A stretch of DNA of 15,201 bases, from contig JAJYTV010000014.1 of NCBI GenBank assembly GCA_021792885.1, forward strand, positions 1 through 15,201. The letters are read 5' to 3'. This DNA comes from Bacillota bacterium. Its GTDB lineage: Bacteria; Bacillota; Sulfobacillia; JAJZYS01; JAJYTV01. Under the pieces are notes generated by a model. The model saw only the letters and a list, made by a program, of their open reading frames with translations. It had not been told where the DNA came from and ran no database searches. Position numbers and translations under genes: made by a program. This document shows positions 1 through 6,790 of the stretch, in pieces (the stretch's first letter is position 1; each line of letters opens with the position of its first letter).

Positions 1-235
1 GGCGGAGGTCCCTGCGTCCCTCCCGCTGCGCCCAGACGACGGCGGCTGCGGTGTCCCAGTCGGAGTTGAAGCCGCCCGCCGCCTTGAGGGCGGCGATCTC
101 CTCCTCGGTCACCCAGCCGCCGTCGCGCGGGCCGAGGCACAGCTCCGCGGTGCGCGCGATCGCCGCGGGGTAAGACGACGCGACGTCGACGAGCACGCCG
201 TCGACGTCAAAGACAATCAAGTCGATCTCCGCCAA
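1..235 (-). CDS. HAD-superfamily hydrolase, N-terminal part (runs off the window)
   Basis: Only the first 78 codons are present; the gene continues past base 1. The frame opens with TTG at 235, eight bases after a GGAGG at 244-248, and reads MAEIDLIVFDVDGVLVDVAS. DVDGVLVD is HAD motif I: Asp10 would be the nucleophile and Asp12 the general acid/base of a Mg-dependent phosphatase. Residues 42-60 (VTEEEIAALKAAGGFNSDW) look like the cap region of HAD-IA proteins, and from memory resemble a little-studied subfamily (TIGR01548-like) whose substrate I cannot name. It lies 51 nt downstream of rpsI beyond a terminator, so it is probably a separate unit or receives readthrough. The HAD assignment is firm from motif I; substrate and subfamily are inference. 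Motifs II-IV lie outside the window. Confidence 0.8.
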   Translation of the reverse strand, partial: MAEIDLIVFDVDGVLVDVASSYPAAIARTAELCLGPRDGGWVTEEEIAALKAAGGFNSDWDTAAAVVWAQREGRRDLR

Positions 236-243
236 CGAAAGCG

Positions 244-248
244 CCTCC
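244..248 (-). promoter_or_regulatory. Ribosome binding site for the HAD gene
   Basis: GGAGG eight bases before the TTG at 235. It decides the start, because no ATG or GTG occurs between it and HAD motif I. It lies just beyond the T-rich tail of the rpsI terminator. Confidence 0.7.
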
Positions 249-252
249 CCGG

Positions 253-282
253 GGAACAAGAAGGCCCCGCCGCAGCGGGGCC
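253..282 (-). terminator. Intrinsic terminator after rpsI
   Basis: Read on the minus strand, a perfect 8-bp stem (GGCCCCGC / GCGGGGCC, 263-270 and 275-282) closes a 4-nt loop and is followed by TTCTTGTTCC. It begins four bases after the rpsI stop codon. The stem is all G/C and the T-tract is interrupted, which is common in GC-rich genomes and may make it leaky. It is the only convincing terminator in the window and marks the end of the ribosomal protein block. Confidence 0.8.
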
Positions 283-286
283 GCAT

Positions 287-676
287 CTAGCGCTTGGAGA
301 ACTGCGGCCGCTTGCGGGCCGCCTTGAGCCCGTACTTCTTGCGCTCCTTCATGCGCGGGTCGCGCGTGAGGAAGCCGAGACGCTTCAGCGGGATGCGGTG
401 CTCGGGGTCGATCGTCAGCAGGGCGCGCGCGATGCCGTGGCGAACGGCGCCTGCCTGGCCGGCCACCCCGCCGCCCTCGACGCGGCAGATCACGTCGTAG
501 CGGCCTTCCGCGCCCACGGTGCGGAGCGGCGCCAGCACGAGTGTCTGCAGGGTGCTGATCGGGAAGTAGTCCTCCATCGGGCGGCCGTTCACGAGGACGC
601 GGCCTTCGCCCGCGACGAGGCGGACGCGCGCGGTCGCATTCTTGCGCCGACCGGTTCCGTACATCACTGCGGCCAT
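287..676 (-). CDS. rpsI: 30S ribosomal protein S9
   Basis: S9 binds the 3' major (head) domain of 16S rRNA, and its basic C-terminal tail reaches toward P-site tRNA. The 129-aa product has YGTGRRKNATARVRL near the N-terminus, the GGGVAGQAGAVRHGIARALL core and the conserved tail KERKKYGLKAARKRPQFSKR. Length matches the family (about 130). The ATG overlaps the rplM stop by one base (TGATG), giving tight translational coupling; a GGGAGG lies 12 bases upstream inside rplM. A second in-frame ATG four codons in is possible, but MAAVMYGTGRRK aligns with the MAQVQYYGTGRRK form of Bacillus S9, so the first is preferred. It is the last gene of the block and is followed at once by the terminator. Confidence 0.97.
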   Translation of the reverse strand: MAAVMYGTGRRKNATARVRLVAGEGRVLVNGRPMEDYFPISTLQTLVLAPLRTVGAEGRYDVICRVEGGGVAGQAGAVRHGIARALLTIDPEHRIPLKRLGFLTRDPRMKERKKYGLKAARKRPQFSKR

Positions 677-1122
677 CAGCTGCTCTTGCCTCCCAGCCTG
701 AGTTCCTGCGGCTGCTGCGCCGCGTGCGGGTGCTCCGGGCCTGCGTAGACCTTCAGCTTGCGGATCAGCTGACGGCCAAGGCGGTTGTGCGGCAGCATGC
801 CGCGCACGGCCCGCTCGATGACCCGCTCCGGGTGCTTCTCCTGCACCTGGCGCAGGCTCGCCTCGCGCAGTCCGCCCGGGTAGCCCGTGTAGTGGTAGTA
901 CTTCTTGTCCTCGAACTTGTTGCCGGTCACGCGCACCTTCTCGGCGTTCACGACGATCACGTAGTCGCCGTTGTCGATGTAGGGCGTGTACGTCGGCAGG
1001 TGCTTGCCGCGCAGCACGTGCGCCACCTCCGCCGCGAGGCGGCCGAGCACCATTCCTTCCGCATCCACGATGTGCCAGCGCGGAACAACATCCTCGCGCC
1101 TCGTCATGACAGTTCGCTGCAA
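676..1122 (-). CDS. rplM: 50S ribosomal protein L13
   Basis: L13 is an early-assembly 23S rRNA-binding protein. The 148-aa product shows the family signature throughout: RWHIVDAEGMVLGRLAAEVA, VVNAEKVRVTG, DKKYYHYTGYPGGLRE, RAVRGMLPHNRLGRQ and YAGPEHPHAAQQP. I start at TTG 1122 rather than ATG 1107. The TTG lies 10 bases after a GGAGG (1133-1137), while the ATG has no site at useful distance. The first residues, MQRTVMTRREDVVPRW, also line up without gaps with the MRTTYMAKPEEVERKW start of Bacillota L13. It sits 58 nt after truA, the widest gap between genes in the main block, with a hairpin in that gap. L13 autoregulation is known in other bacteria; whether it applies here is inference. Confidence 0.95.
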   Translation of the reverse strand: MQRTVMTRREDVVPRWHIVDAEGMVLGRLAAEVAHVLRGKHLPTYTPYIDNGDYVIVVNAEKVRVTGNKFEDKKYYHYTGYPGGLREASLRQVQEKHPERVIERAVRGMLPHNRLGRQLIRKLKVYAGPEHPHAAQQPQELRLGGKSS

Positions 1123-1132
1123 CGCGGGCAAG

Positions 1133-1137
1133 CCTCC
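1133..1137 (-). promoter_or_regulatory. Ribosome binding site deciding the rplM start
   Basis: GGAGG lies 10 bases before the in-frame TTG at 1122 and 25 bases before the ATG at 1107. It therefore supports the TTG, five codons upstream of the obvious ATG. Confidence 0.65.
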
Positions 1138-1146
1138 CTGAAACGT

Positions 1147-1163
1147 GCCATCGGCATGATGGC
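1147..1163 (-). promoter_or_regulatory. Hairpin in the rplM leader
   Basis: A perfect 6-bp inverted repeat (GCCATC / GATGGC) with a 5-nt loop (ATGCC on the minus strand) fills the middle of the 58-nt truA-rplM gap, ending nine bases before the GGAGG. No T-tract follows, so it does not look like a terminator. It could be an L13-type autoregulatory leader, an RNA processing site or chance pairing in GC-rich DNA. No promoter -35/-10 pair was recognised in this gap. Confidence 0.35.
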
Positions 1164-1180
1164 GCATAATGTGATGTTAG

Positions 1181-1945
1181 TCATGGAACCTGTCTGCTGT
1201 CAAGCGGTGCCGGCGGTCCATAGGCGATTCCGAGCAATGTGAGGCCGTGGGCCGGCGCGAGTTTGATTCCGGTTGCGGGCGGTCCCGAGCGCAGCACCTG
1301 CAGGAGGAAGTCGTGCGCCTGCGTGCCTTCGCCGACGCGCAGTGACGCGCCGACGAGGTTGCGCACCATGTGGTAGAGGAAGCCGTCGGCCGTGAAGCGC
1401 AGCTCTGCGGCCTGCGGCCCGACCCGCTCGACGGCCGCCGCGCGCAGCGTCCGCTCGGTCGTGCGGGTGCTACCGCCCGCAGAGGCGAAGTTGCGGAAGT
1501 CGTGATGCCCGAGTACCTCGCGCAGCGCCAACTCCAACGCCTCGAGGTCGAGTGGGCCGGGATGGTGCAGTGCGAAGCGCCGTTGCCGCGGATCCGGCGC
1601 GGGAGAGAGGTCCAGCCGGTAGGCGTAGGTCTTCTCGAGCACGCCCTGCAGCGGCTGAAAGCGTCCCTCGGGCAGGTCGCAGGCCCGGATGCGGACGTCC
1701 TCCGGGAGGAGCGCGTTGAGCGCGGTGCGGTAGCGCTCGGGGCCGAGGGGCCTGCGCGTCTCGGCCCACGCGACCTGCCCCAAGGCGTGCACGCCCGCAT
1801 CGGTGCGTGAGGCGCCGAGCACTCGCACCTCTTGCGCCTCAAGGCGCGAGAGCGCCTCCTCGAGGACTCCCTGCACCGAGGGCCCGTTCGCCTGGCGCTG
1901 CCACCCGGCGTAGCGCGTGCCTTCGTAGGCGACGACGAACCTCAC
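1181..1945 (-). CDS. truA: tRNA pseudouridine(38-40) synthase TruA
   Basis: TruA isomerises uridines 38, 39 and 40 in the anticodon arm of many tRNAs. The 254-aa product begins MRFVVAYEGTRYAGWQRQ. It carries the catalytic motif GASRTDAGVHALGQVA (nucleophile Asp49), KTYAYR with the conserved Tyr108, HDFRNFASAG (148-157) and the C-terminal DGFLYHMVRNLVG (188-199). The GTG start at 1945 overlaps the ecfT stop by four bases (GTGA), and the frame is open far upstream, so only motif alignment fixes the start. Lying directly after ecfT is the usual Bacillota arrangement and suggests co-transcription with the ECF genes. All key motifs are intact; nothing suggests decay. Confidence 0.96.
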   Translation of the reverse strand: MRFVVAYEGTRYAGWQRQANGPSVQGVLEEALSRLEAQEVRVLGASRTDAGVHALGQVAWAETRRPLGPERYRTALNALLPEDVRIRACDLPEGRFQPLQGVLEKTYAYRLDLSPAPDPRQRRFALHHPGPLDLEALELALREVLGHHDFRNFASAGGSTRTTERTLRAAAVERVGPQAAELRFTADGFLYHMVRNLVGASLRVGEGTQAHDFLLQVLRSGPPATGIKLAPAHGLTLLGIAYGPPAPLDSRQVP

Positions 1946-2610
1946 CGCATGCCCACCACCATGCCGAGGGCCACCGTCGCCGCCGGCAGCCAGAGGAGCC
2001 GCAGCCCGCGCCAGTCGACGGCAGGCGGATCCCCCGCCGCGCCGATACCCCGCCCCACGAGCGCGTCTGCCGCCGCCCCCGCCTGGCGCAGGGCCGCCGC
2101 GATCCATGCCGATGCAAGCGCCCCCCACTCGGCGATGCCCGGCCGTGTGCCGAGGTAGCGCCGGCCGAGCCAGACGCTGCGCGCGCTCGCCGTCATCGCC
2201 GGCAGCAGGCGCAGGGTGACGAGCACCATCAGCTGCCCGTCCTGCGCGCGCAGCCCGAACGGCCGGAGCGGCGCAAGGAGGCGGCCGACGCCCTGGGCGA
2301 CGCCGCCCGGCCCGAGCAGGGCGAACACGGCGCGCCCCTCCGCCAGCATCGAGACGAGCCGCAGAGCGGTCGAGAGGCCTGCAAGCAGGCGCGCGTCGAT
2401 CGCTCCCGTTCCCAGCAGGTGCGCCGCGAATCCGAGCGCGGCGAGGGCCCCGACCGCGCGCAGGCCGAGCGTCCGAAGCGCCTGCAGGCGCCAGAGGTAC
2501 GAGAGCGCCAGCAGGAGGCAGAGGAGCGCGGCAGGCACCGTCGCGGCCCACCAGGTCGCCGCTGCCCAGAGCACCCCGGCTAGGATCACCCCTGGTGCCG
2601 CCGTTCGCAC
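1942..2610 (-). CDS. ecfT: ECF transporter transmembrane component EcfT
   Basis: EcfT is the membrane scaffold that couples the two ATPases to a vitamin-binding S component. The 222-aa product is very hydrophobic: segments at about 7-40 and 46-68 and a last one at 203-220 flank a middle domain. EcfT proteins carry two short Arg motifs in their cytoplasmic coupling helices. Here they appear as GRR (149-151) and GRG (186-188, in ADALVGRGIG), both keeping the Arg but departing from the usual Ala-Arg-Gly. The protein is shorter than typical EcfT (about 265 aa). I start at GTG 2610, behind GGAGG-like sequence in ecfA'; a GTG at 2589 giving a 4-nt GTGA overlap is an alternative. Identity rests on hydrophobicity, the Arg motifs and position between ecfA' and truA. 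Confidence 0.85.
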   Translation of the reverse strand: MRTAAPGVILAGVLWAAATWWAATVPAALLCLLLALSYLWRLQALRTLGLRAVGALAALGFAAHLLGTGAIDARLLAGLSTALRLVSMLAEGRAVFALLGPGGVAQGVGRLLAPLRPFGLRAQDGQLMVLVTLRLLPAMTASARSVWLGRRYLGTRPGIAEWGALASAWIAAALRQAGAAADALVGRGIGAAGDPPAVDWRGLRLLWLPAATVALGMVVGMR

Positions 2611-3299
2611 CGCGCCTCCACCTCCTCCCGCAGGCTCCCGATGTCCGCCGCCTCCCCCAAAAGCGCCGCCGCGAGCTGGGCGAGCGGCGAGGGCGGCCAG
2701 CCTGCGCGCAGCCCCAGCGCGCGCGGCACGAGATCCGCCGCGGGCTCAGGTTCTCCCCGCCCCGGCAGGGCCAGGAGGAGGTCACAGCGGGCTGCCTCCG
2801 CCGCATCGAGCACCGCGACCACCACCGCCGCCTGGGCGCCGCGCAGCGCCTGCCAGAAGCGCTCCTGGCCCTCCGGGTCGAGCCCTGCAGTGGGCCGGTC
2901 GAAGAGGAGGAGCGCCCGCCCGCTGCCGAGAACGGCCGCGAGCGCGAGTCTGCGGCGCTCCCCACTCGACATCTGCAGGAAGTCCCGGTCGAGCAGCGCC
3001 TCGCCCCCGAGTGCGCAGAGCGCCGCTGCGGCCCGCGCGCCCCGCAGGGCGTCGCGCCCCGTGCGTCCGAAGAGGATCTGCTCCGCTTCCTCCGGCGCGT
3101 AGGCGACGTCCCCAGCACGGCGCGCCCGCCCGTCCACGGCGACGCGTCCCCCGTGGCGGGCGCTGCCGGCGAGCGCCTCGAGGAAGAGGCGCCCCTCGTC
3201 GCCGTCGGGCGCGATGAGCCCCAGCACCTCGCGCGGCTGCAGCGCGACGCGGTACGGCCCGCCCGCGCCGCGCGGCGCGAACTGCTCGAGCGCGATCAT
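2586..3299 (-). CDS. ecfA2: ECF transporter ATPase subunit EcfA', degenerate nucleotide-binding motifs
   Basis: Second ATPase-fold subunit of the energy-coupling factor module (237 aa). ATG 3299 overlaps the preceding stop by four bases (ATGA). The fold is recognisable, but key residues are gone. The Walker A position reads APDGDEGR (30-37), with no Lys. The Q-loop Gln is Glu71. The catalytic Glu after Walker B is Arg (LLLFDRPT, Arg135). The H-loop His is Leu164. Still present are the signature MSSGE (110-114) followed by RRRLALA, the D-loop AGLD (138-141) and an EQILFGRT stretch (74-81) typical of EcfA'. It should therefore not hydrolyse ATP at its own site, but can supply the signature to the partner's site. 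The C-terminal tail is shorter than in most EcfA proteins. Labels ecfA1/ecfA2 follow gene order. Confidence 0.88.
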   Translation of the reverse strand: MIALEQFAPRGAGGPYRVALQPREVLGLIAPDGDEGRLFLEALAGSARHGGRVAVDGRARRAGDVAYAPEEAEQILFGRTGRDALRGARAAAALCALGGEALLDRDFLQMSSGERRRLALAAVLGSGRALLLFDRPTAGLDPEGQERFWQALRGAQAAVVVAVLDAAEAARCDLLLALPGRGEPEPAADLVPRALGLRAGWPPSPLAQLAAALLGEAADIGSLREEVEARCERRHQG

Positions 3300-4015
3300 G
3301 GACGCAGGATGCGGCGCAGGACCCCGCTTGCGTCCGCGTCGAGGGGCAGGAGGCCGGGGAACGCGCCGCCGATCTCCGGGGCGCGCAGGGCGCCGCAGGA
3401 GACCGCGTGATCGAGGTTGACGCGCCGGACCACGCCGTCCTCGACGAGCCACAGCCGGTCGGCAAGGCGGGCGAGTTCCGGGTCGTGCGTCGCCGCAACC
3501 ACCGCGACACCGAGAAGGCGCAGGCGCAGGAGAACGCGGTAGGCGTCTCTGCGCGCGGCTGGGCCGAGGCGGGAGGTCGGCTCGTCCAAAACGAGCGTCG
3601 ACGGCCCCATCGCGAGCAGGCCGAGCAGTGCGCGCGAGAAGATCTCGCCGTGGCCGCGCTCCCGCTCGGGTGGCAGGTCGAGAAGCCGCTCGAGTTCGGC
3701 GAGGCGCTGCGCGGGATCCTGCGCGTCGCCGCGCAACGCGAGCGTCGTCTCCACCTCAAGGGCACGACGCGCGCCGAGGACGCCGTCCTCAGCGCGCGCT
3801 GGCAGGTAGCCGACGCGCGGTGGCCCTACCGGCGCGCCATCACAAGAAACCTCTCCCGAGTCCGGCTCGATCCGGCCCGAGAGCAGCTGGAGCCAGGACG
3901 TCTTTCCCGCCCCGTTGCGCCCGCAGAGCACGTGCAGCTCGCCTGCGGCGGCCTTGAAGTCTCCGCGTAGGGCGAACTGCCCGCGGCGCAGGGCGGCGGC
4001 GCGGGCCAGGAGCAT
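3296..4015 (-). CDS. ecfA1: ECF transporter ATPase subunit EcfA, degenerate signature motif
   Basis: First ATPase of the ECF module (239 aa; relatives are nearer 280). Its ATG at 4015 overlaps the rplQ stop by one base (TGATG). Walker A GRNGAGKT (32-39), Walker B with catalytic Glu (LVLDEPT, Asp144/Glu145) and the H-loop His (ATHD, 176-179) are intact. Counting back 24 residues from Asp144, the usual spacing, puts RGHGE (120-124) where LSGGQ belongs, so the Ser and first Gly are lost. The D-loop Asp is Gly151 and the Q-loop Gln position is Ala73. It can bind ATP and has hydrolytic residues, but offers its partner a poor signature. No S component lies nearby, which fits a shared (group II) ECF module; the vitamin substrate cannot be told from here. 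Confidence 0.9.
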   Translation of the reverse strand: MLLARAAALRRGQFALRGDFKAAAGELHVLCGRNGAGKTSWLQLLSGRIEPDSGEVSCDGAPVGPPRVGYLPARAEDGVLGARRALEVETTLALRGDAQDPAQRLAELERLLDLPPERERGHGEIFSRALLGLLAMGPSTLVLDEPTSRLGPAARRDAYRVLLRLRLLGVAVVAATHDPELARLADRLWLVEDGVVRRVNLDHAVSCGALRAPEIGGAFPGLLPLDADASGVLRRILRP

Positions 4016-4353
4016 CAGACCAGCTCGAGGATGGCCATCGGCGCGGCGTCGCCGCGGCGCTGGCCGAGGCGGACGATGCGGGTGTAGCCGCCCTGGCGGT
4101 CCTTGTACTTGGGGGCGATGTTGACGAACAGCTTTCGCAGCACGTCCTCGTTCAACAGGTAGGCGGCCGCCTGGCGGCGCGTGTTGAGGTTGTCCTCGCG
4201 GGCCATCGTGATCAGGTGCTCGGCGAGGGCCGAGACCTCCTTGGCCTTGGCTTCGGTCGTCACGAAGCGCTCGTCGTGCAGGAACGACGTCACCTGGTTG
4301 CGCAACAGCATCTTGCGCACGTCGGAACGCCGGCCCAGCTTGCGCATCGGCAT
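4015..4353 (-). CDS. rplQ: 50S ribosomal protein L17
   Basis: L17 lies near the tunnel exit of the large subunit and is the last gene of the alpha operon. The 112-aa product begins MPMRKLGRRSDVRKMLLRN and contains HDERFVTTEAKAKEV, DNLNTRRQAAAYLLNE, and YTRIVRLGQRRGDAAPMAILEL at the end, all diagnostic. An A/G-rich AAGGGGGGG stretch lies about seven bases before ATG 4353; a second ATG two codons in is possible. It follows rpoA by 19 nt and overlaps the ECF ATPase start by one base, tying the ECF module translationally to the ribosomal block. Confidence 0.96.
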   Translation of the reverse strand: MPMRKLGRRSDVRKMLLRNQVTSFLHDERFVTTEAKAKEVSALAEHLITMAREDNLNTRRQAAAYLLNEDVLRKLFVNIAPKYKDRQGGYTRIVRLGQRRGDAAPMAILELV

Positions 4354-4372
4354 CGGGTATCCCCCCCTTCTC

Positions 4373-5320
4373 TCAGTCGTCGGCCTTCTGCAGGCCCAGG
4401 TTGAACTGCGCGAGCTTGGCCTTGACCTCTTCGAGCGACTTCTTGCCGAGGTTGCGCACCTTCATCATCTCTTCGTCGGTGCGCGAGACGAGCTCGGCGA
4501 CCGTGTTGATGCCGGCGCGCTTGAGGCAGTTGAACGAGCGGACCGAGAGCTCCAGCTCCTCGATCGGCATCTCGCGCAGGCGGTCGCGCTTGTCGGTCGG
4601 GGCCTCCTGGGCGGACTGCGGCCGCTGCGCGTCGACCGACAGGCCGGTGAACAGCGAGAGGTGGTCCTCGAGGATGCGCGCGGACTCGACGAGAGCCGTG
4701 TCCGGGCGGATGCCGCCGTTCGTCCACAGCTCCAGCGTGAGCTTGTCGTAGTCGGTGACCTGGCCGACGCGGGTGTCCTCGATCGCGTAGTTGACGCGCT
4801 TGATCGGCGAGAACATCGCGTCCATGGCGATCACGCCGATCGGCTGGTCGGGGCGCTTGTTGCGTTCCGCCGACACGTAGCCGCGGTTCAGCTCGATCGT
4901 CACGTCCATCACGAGCTCCGCACCCTTGTCGAGCGTCGCGATGGCGTGCTCGGGGTTCAGGACCTCGATCTCAGGGTCCTGGATGGCTTCACCAGCCAGG
5001 ACAGGGCCTCCCTCGCGCGACTCGATCCGGATGTTCTTGGGGCCCTCGCCGTGCATGCGCAGCGCGAGCGACTTCAGGTTCAGCACGATGTCCGTAACGT
5101 CCTCGCGCACGCCAGGAACGGTCGAGAACTCGTGCAGCACCCCCTGGATGCGCACCGAGGTGACCGCTGCCCCGGGCAGCGAGGAGAGAAGGATCCGCCG
5201 TAGGCTGTTCGCGAGCGTGATACCGAACCCGCGCTCCAACGGCTCGACGACGAAGCGGCCGTACCCAGTCTCCTCGTTCATCTCGACGCACTCGATCTGC
5301 GGCTTTGGAAACTCGTTCAC
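4373..5320 (-). CDS. rpoA: DNA-directed RNA polymerase subunit alpha
   Basis: Alpha dimerises to nucleate RNA polymerase assembly and contacts promoter UP elements and activators. The 315-aa protein has the N-terminal assembly domain (about 1-230, with GFGITLANSLRRILLSSLPG at 31-50) and, after a linker near 231-250, the C-terminal DNA-binding domain with ELELSVRSFNCLKRAGI and NLGKKSLEEVKAKL. Arg261 corresponds to E. coli Arg265, the main UP-element contact, so that function is probably kept. The start is GTG 5320, seven bases after GGAGG (5328-5332). It lies 18 nt after rpsD and 19 nt before rplQ in standard alpha-operon order. Length is normal. Confidence 0.98.
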   Translation of the reverse strand: MNEFPKPQIECVEMNEETGYGRFVVEPLERGFGITLANSLRRILLSSLPGAAVTSVRIQGVLHEFSTVPGVREDVTDIVLNLKSLALRMHGEGPKNIRIESREGGPVLAGEAIQDPEIEVLNPEHAIATLDKGAELVMDVTIELNRGYVSAERNKRPDQPIGVIAMDAMFSPIKRVNYAIEDTRVGQVTDYDKLTLELWTNGGIRPDTALVESARILEDHLSLFTGLSVDAQRPQSAQEAPTDKRDRLREMPIEELELSVRSFNCLKRAGINTVAELVSRTDEEMMKVRNLGKKSLEEVKAKLAQFNLGLQKADD

Positions 5321-5338
5321 GTACCGTCCTCCCTCGTC

Positions 5339-5971
<633 letters not shown>

Positions 5972-5989
5972 CGAACGATCCCTCCTCCC

Positions 5990-6388
5990 TTACACGCGCC
6001 GGCGCTTGGGCGGCCGGCAGCCATTGTGCGGAATCGGCGTGACATCCTTGATCGCGCTGACCTCGAGTCCTGCCGTCTGCAGGCTGCGGATCGCGGCCTC
6101 GCGGCCGGAACCCGGTCCCTTGACGTAGACCTCGACCTCGCGCACGCCGTGCTCCATGGCGGCCTTCGCGGCCGTCTCGGCAGCCATCTGGGCCGCGAAC
6201 GGCGTCGACTTGCGGCTGCCCTTGAAGCCCTGCGTTCCGGCGGTCGCCCAGGAGAGGGTCGCTCCGGTCGGGTCGGTGATCGTCACGATCGTGTTGTTGA
6301 ACGTACTGCGAATGTGCGCCACTGCGCGCTCGACGTGCTTGCGTTCGCGTCGGCGGGGCCGTGGCTGGGCACCCTTCTTGGCTGGCAA
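5990..6388 (-). CDS. rpsK: 30S ribosomal protein S11
   Basis: S11 forms part of the 30S platform near the mRNA exit and contacts the 3' end region of 16S rRNA. The 132-aa product contains VAHIRSTFNNTIVTITDPTG, SWATAGTQGFKGSRKSTPFA, VYVKGPGSGREAAIRSLQ and the C-terminal DVTPIPHNGCRPPKRRRV, which are essentially invariant. The start is TTG at 6388, seven bases after GGAGG (6396-6400); no ATG lies between the site and the conserved core. It follows rpsM by 18 nt. Confidence 0.97.
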   Translation of the reverse strand: MPAKKGAQPRPRRRERKHVERAVAHIRSTFNNTIVTITDPTGATLSWATAGTQGFKGSRKSTPFAAQMAAETAAKAAMEHGVREVEVYVKGPGSGREAAIRSLQTAGLEVSAIKDVTPIPHNGCRPPKRRRV

Positions 6389-6406
6389 ACCTTCGCCTCC
6401 TCGACG

Positions 6407-6778
6407 TTACTTCTTGCGGCGCACGCCGACGGTCCGGGCCGGGCCCTTGCGCGTGCGCGCGTTGGTCTGGGTGCGCTGGCCGCGCACCGGGAGTCCCCGG
6501 CGGTGGCGCAGTCCGCGGTAGGATCCGATCTCGATGAGGCGCCGGATGTTCATCTGCACCTGGCGCTGCAGTTCGCCTTCGACCCGGTACTGCTTGTCGA
6601 TGACATCGCGCAGGCGGGATACCTCGTCCTCGCTCAGGTCACGAACCCGCGTGTCGGGGTTGATCCCCGTCTCGCGCAGGATCTTGCGGCTGAGGCTCCA
6701 GCCGATGCCATAGATGTACGGCAGCGCCGCTTCCACCCGCTTCTCGCGGGGCAGGTCGACGCCAGCGATTCGTGCCAA
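6407..6778 (-). CDS. rpsM: 30S ribosomal protein S13
   Basis: S13 sits in the 30S head, bridges to the 50S subunit and contacts P-site tRNA through its basic tail. The 123-aa product opens MARIAGVDLPREKRVEAAL and has YIYGIGWSL, the helix-hairpin-helix region, YRGLRHRRGLPVRGQRTQTN and ARTRKGPARTVGVRRKK at the end. The start is TTG 6778, eight bases after GGAGG (6787-6791), and falls exactly at the family N-terminus. It follows rpmJ by 12 nt and begins the alpha operon portion. Confidence 0.97.
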   Translation of the reverse strand: MARIAGVDLPREKRVEAALPYIYGIGWSLSRKILRETGINPDTRVRDLSEDEVSRLRDVIDKQYRVEGELQRQVQMNIRRLIEIGSYRGLRHRRGLPVRGQRTQTNARTRKGPARTVGVRRKK

Positions 6779-6790
6779 CTGCCTTACCTC

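Noticed and set aside
1181..3118. 645-codon minus-strand frame containing truA
   Set aside because: Only the last 254 codons are TruA. The upstream Arg/Gly/Ala-rich part is a shadow of ecfT and ecfA'.
2216..3217. Plus-strand Arg/Pro/Ala-rich frame opposite the ECF genes
   Set aside because: Low-complexity antisense shadow with no motif; not a gene, and not evidence that ecfA' is a pseudogene.
4354..4372. Run of C (G on the minus strand) before rplQ as a possible slippery or regulatory tract
   Set aside because: It is best explained as part of the A/G-rich ribosome binding site of rplQ, and no coding frame runs through it.
4181..5203. Long plus-strand open frame opposite rpoA and rplQ
   Set aside because: Antisense shadow in GC-rich DNA. 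Its product has no recognisable motif and is compositionally skewed, while both opposite-strand genes are certain.
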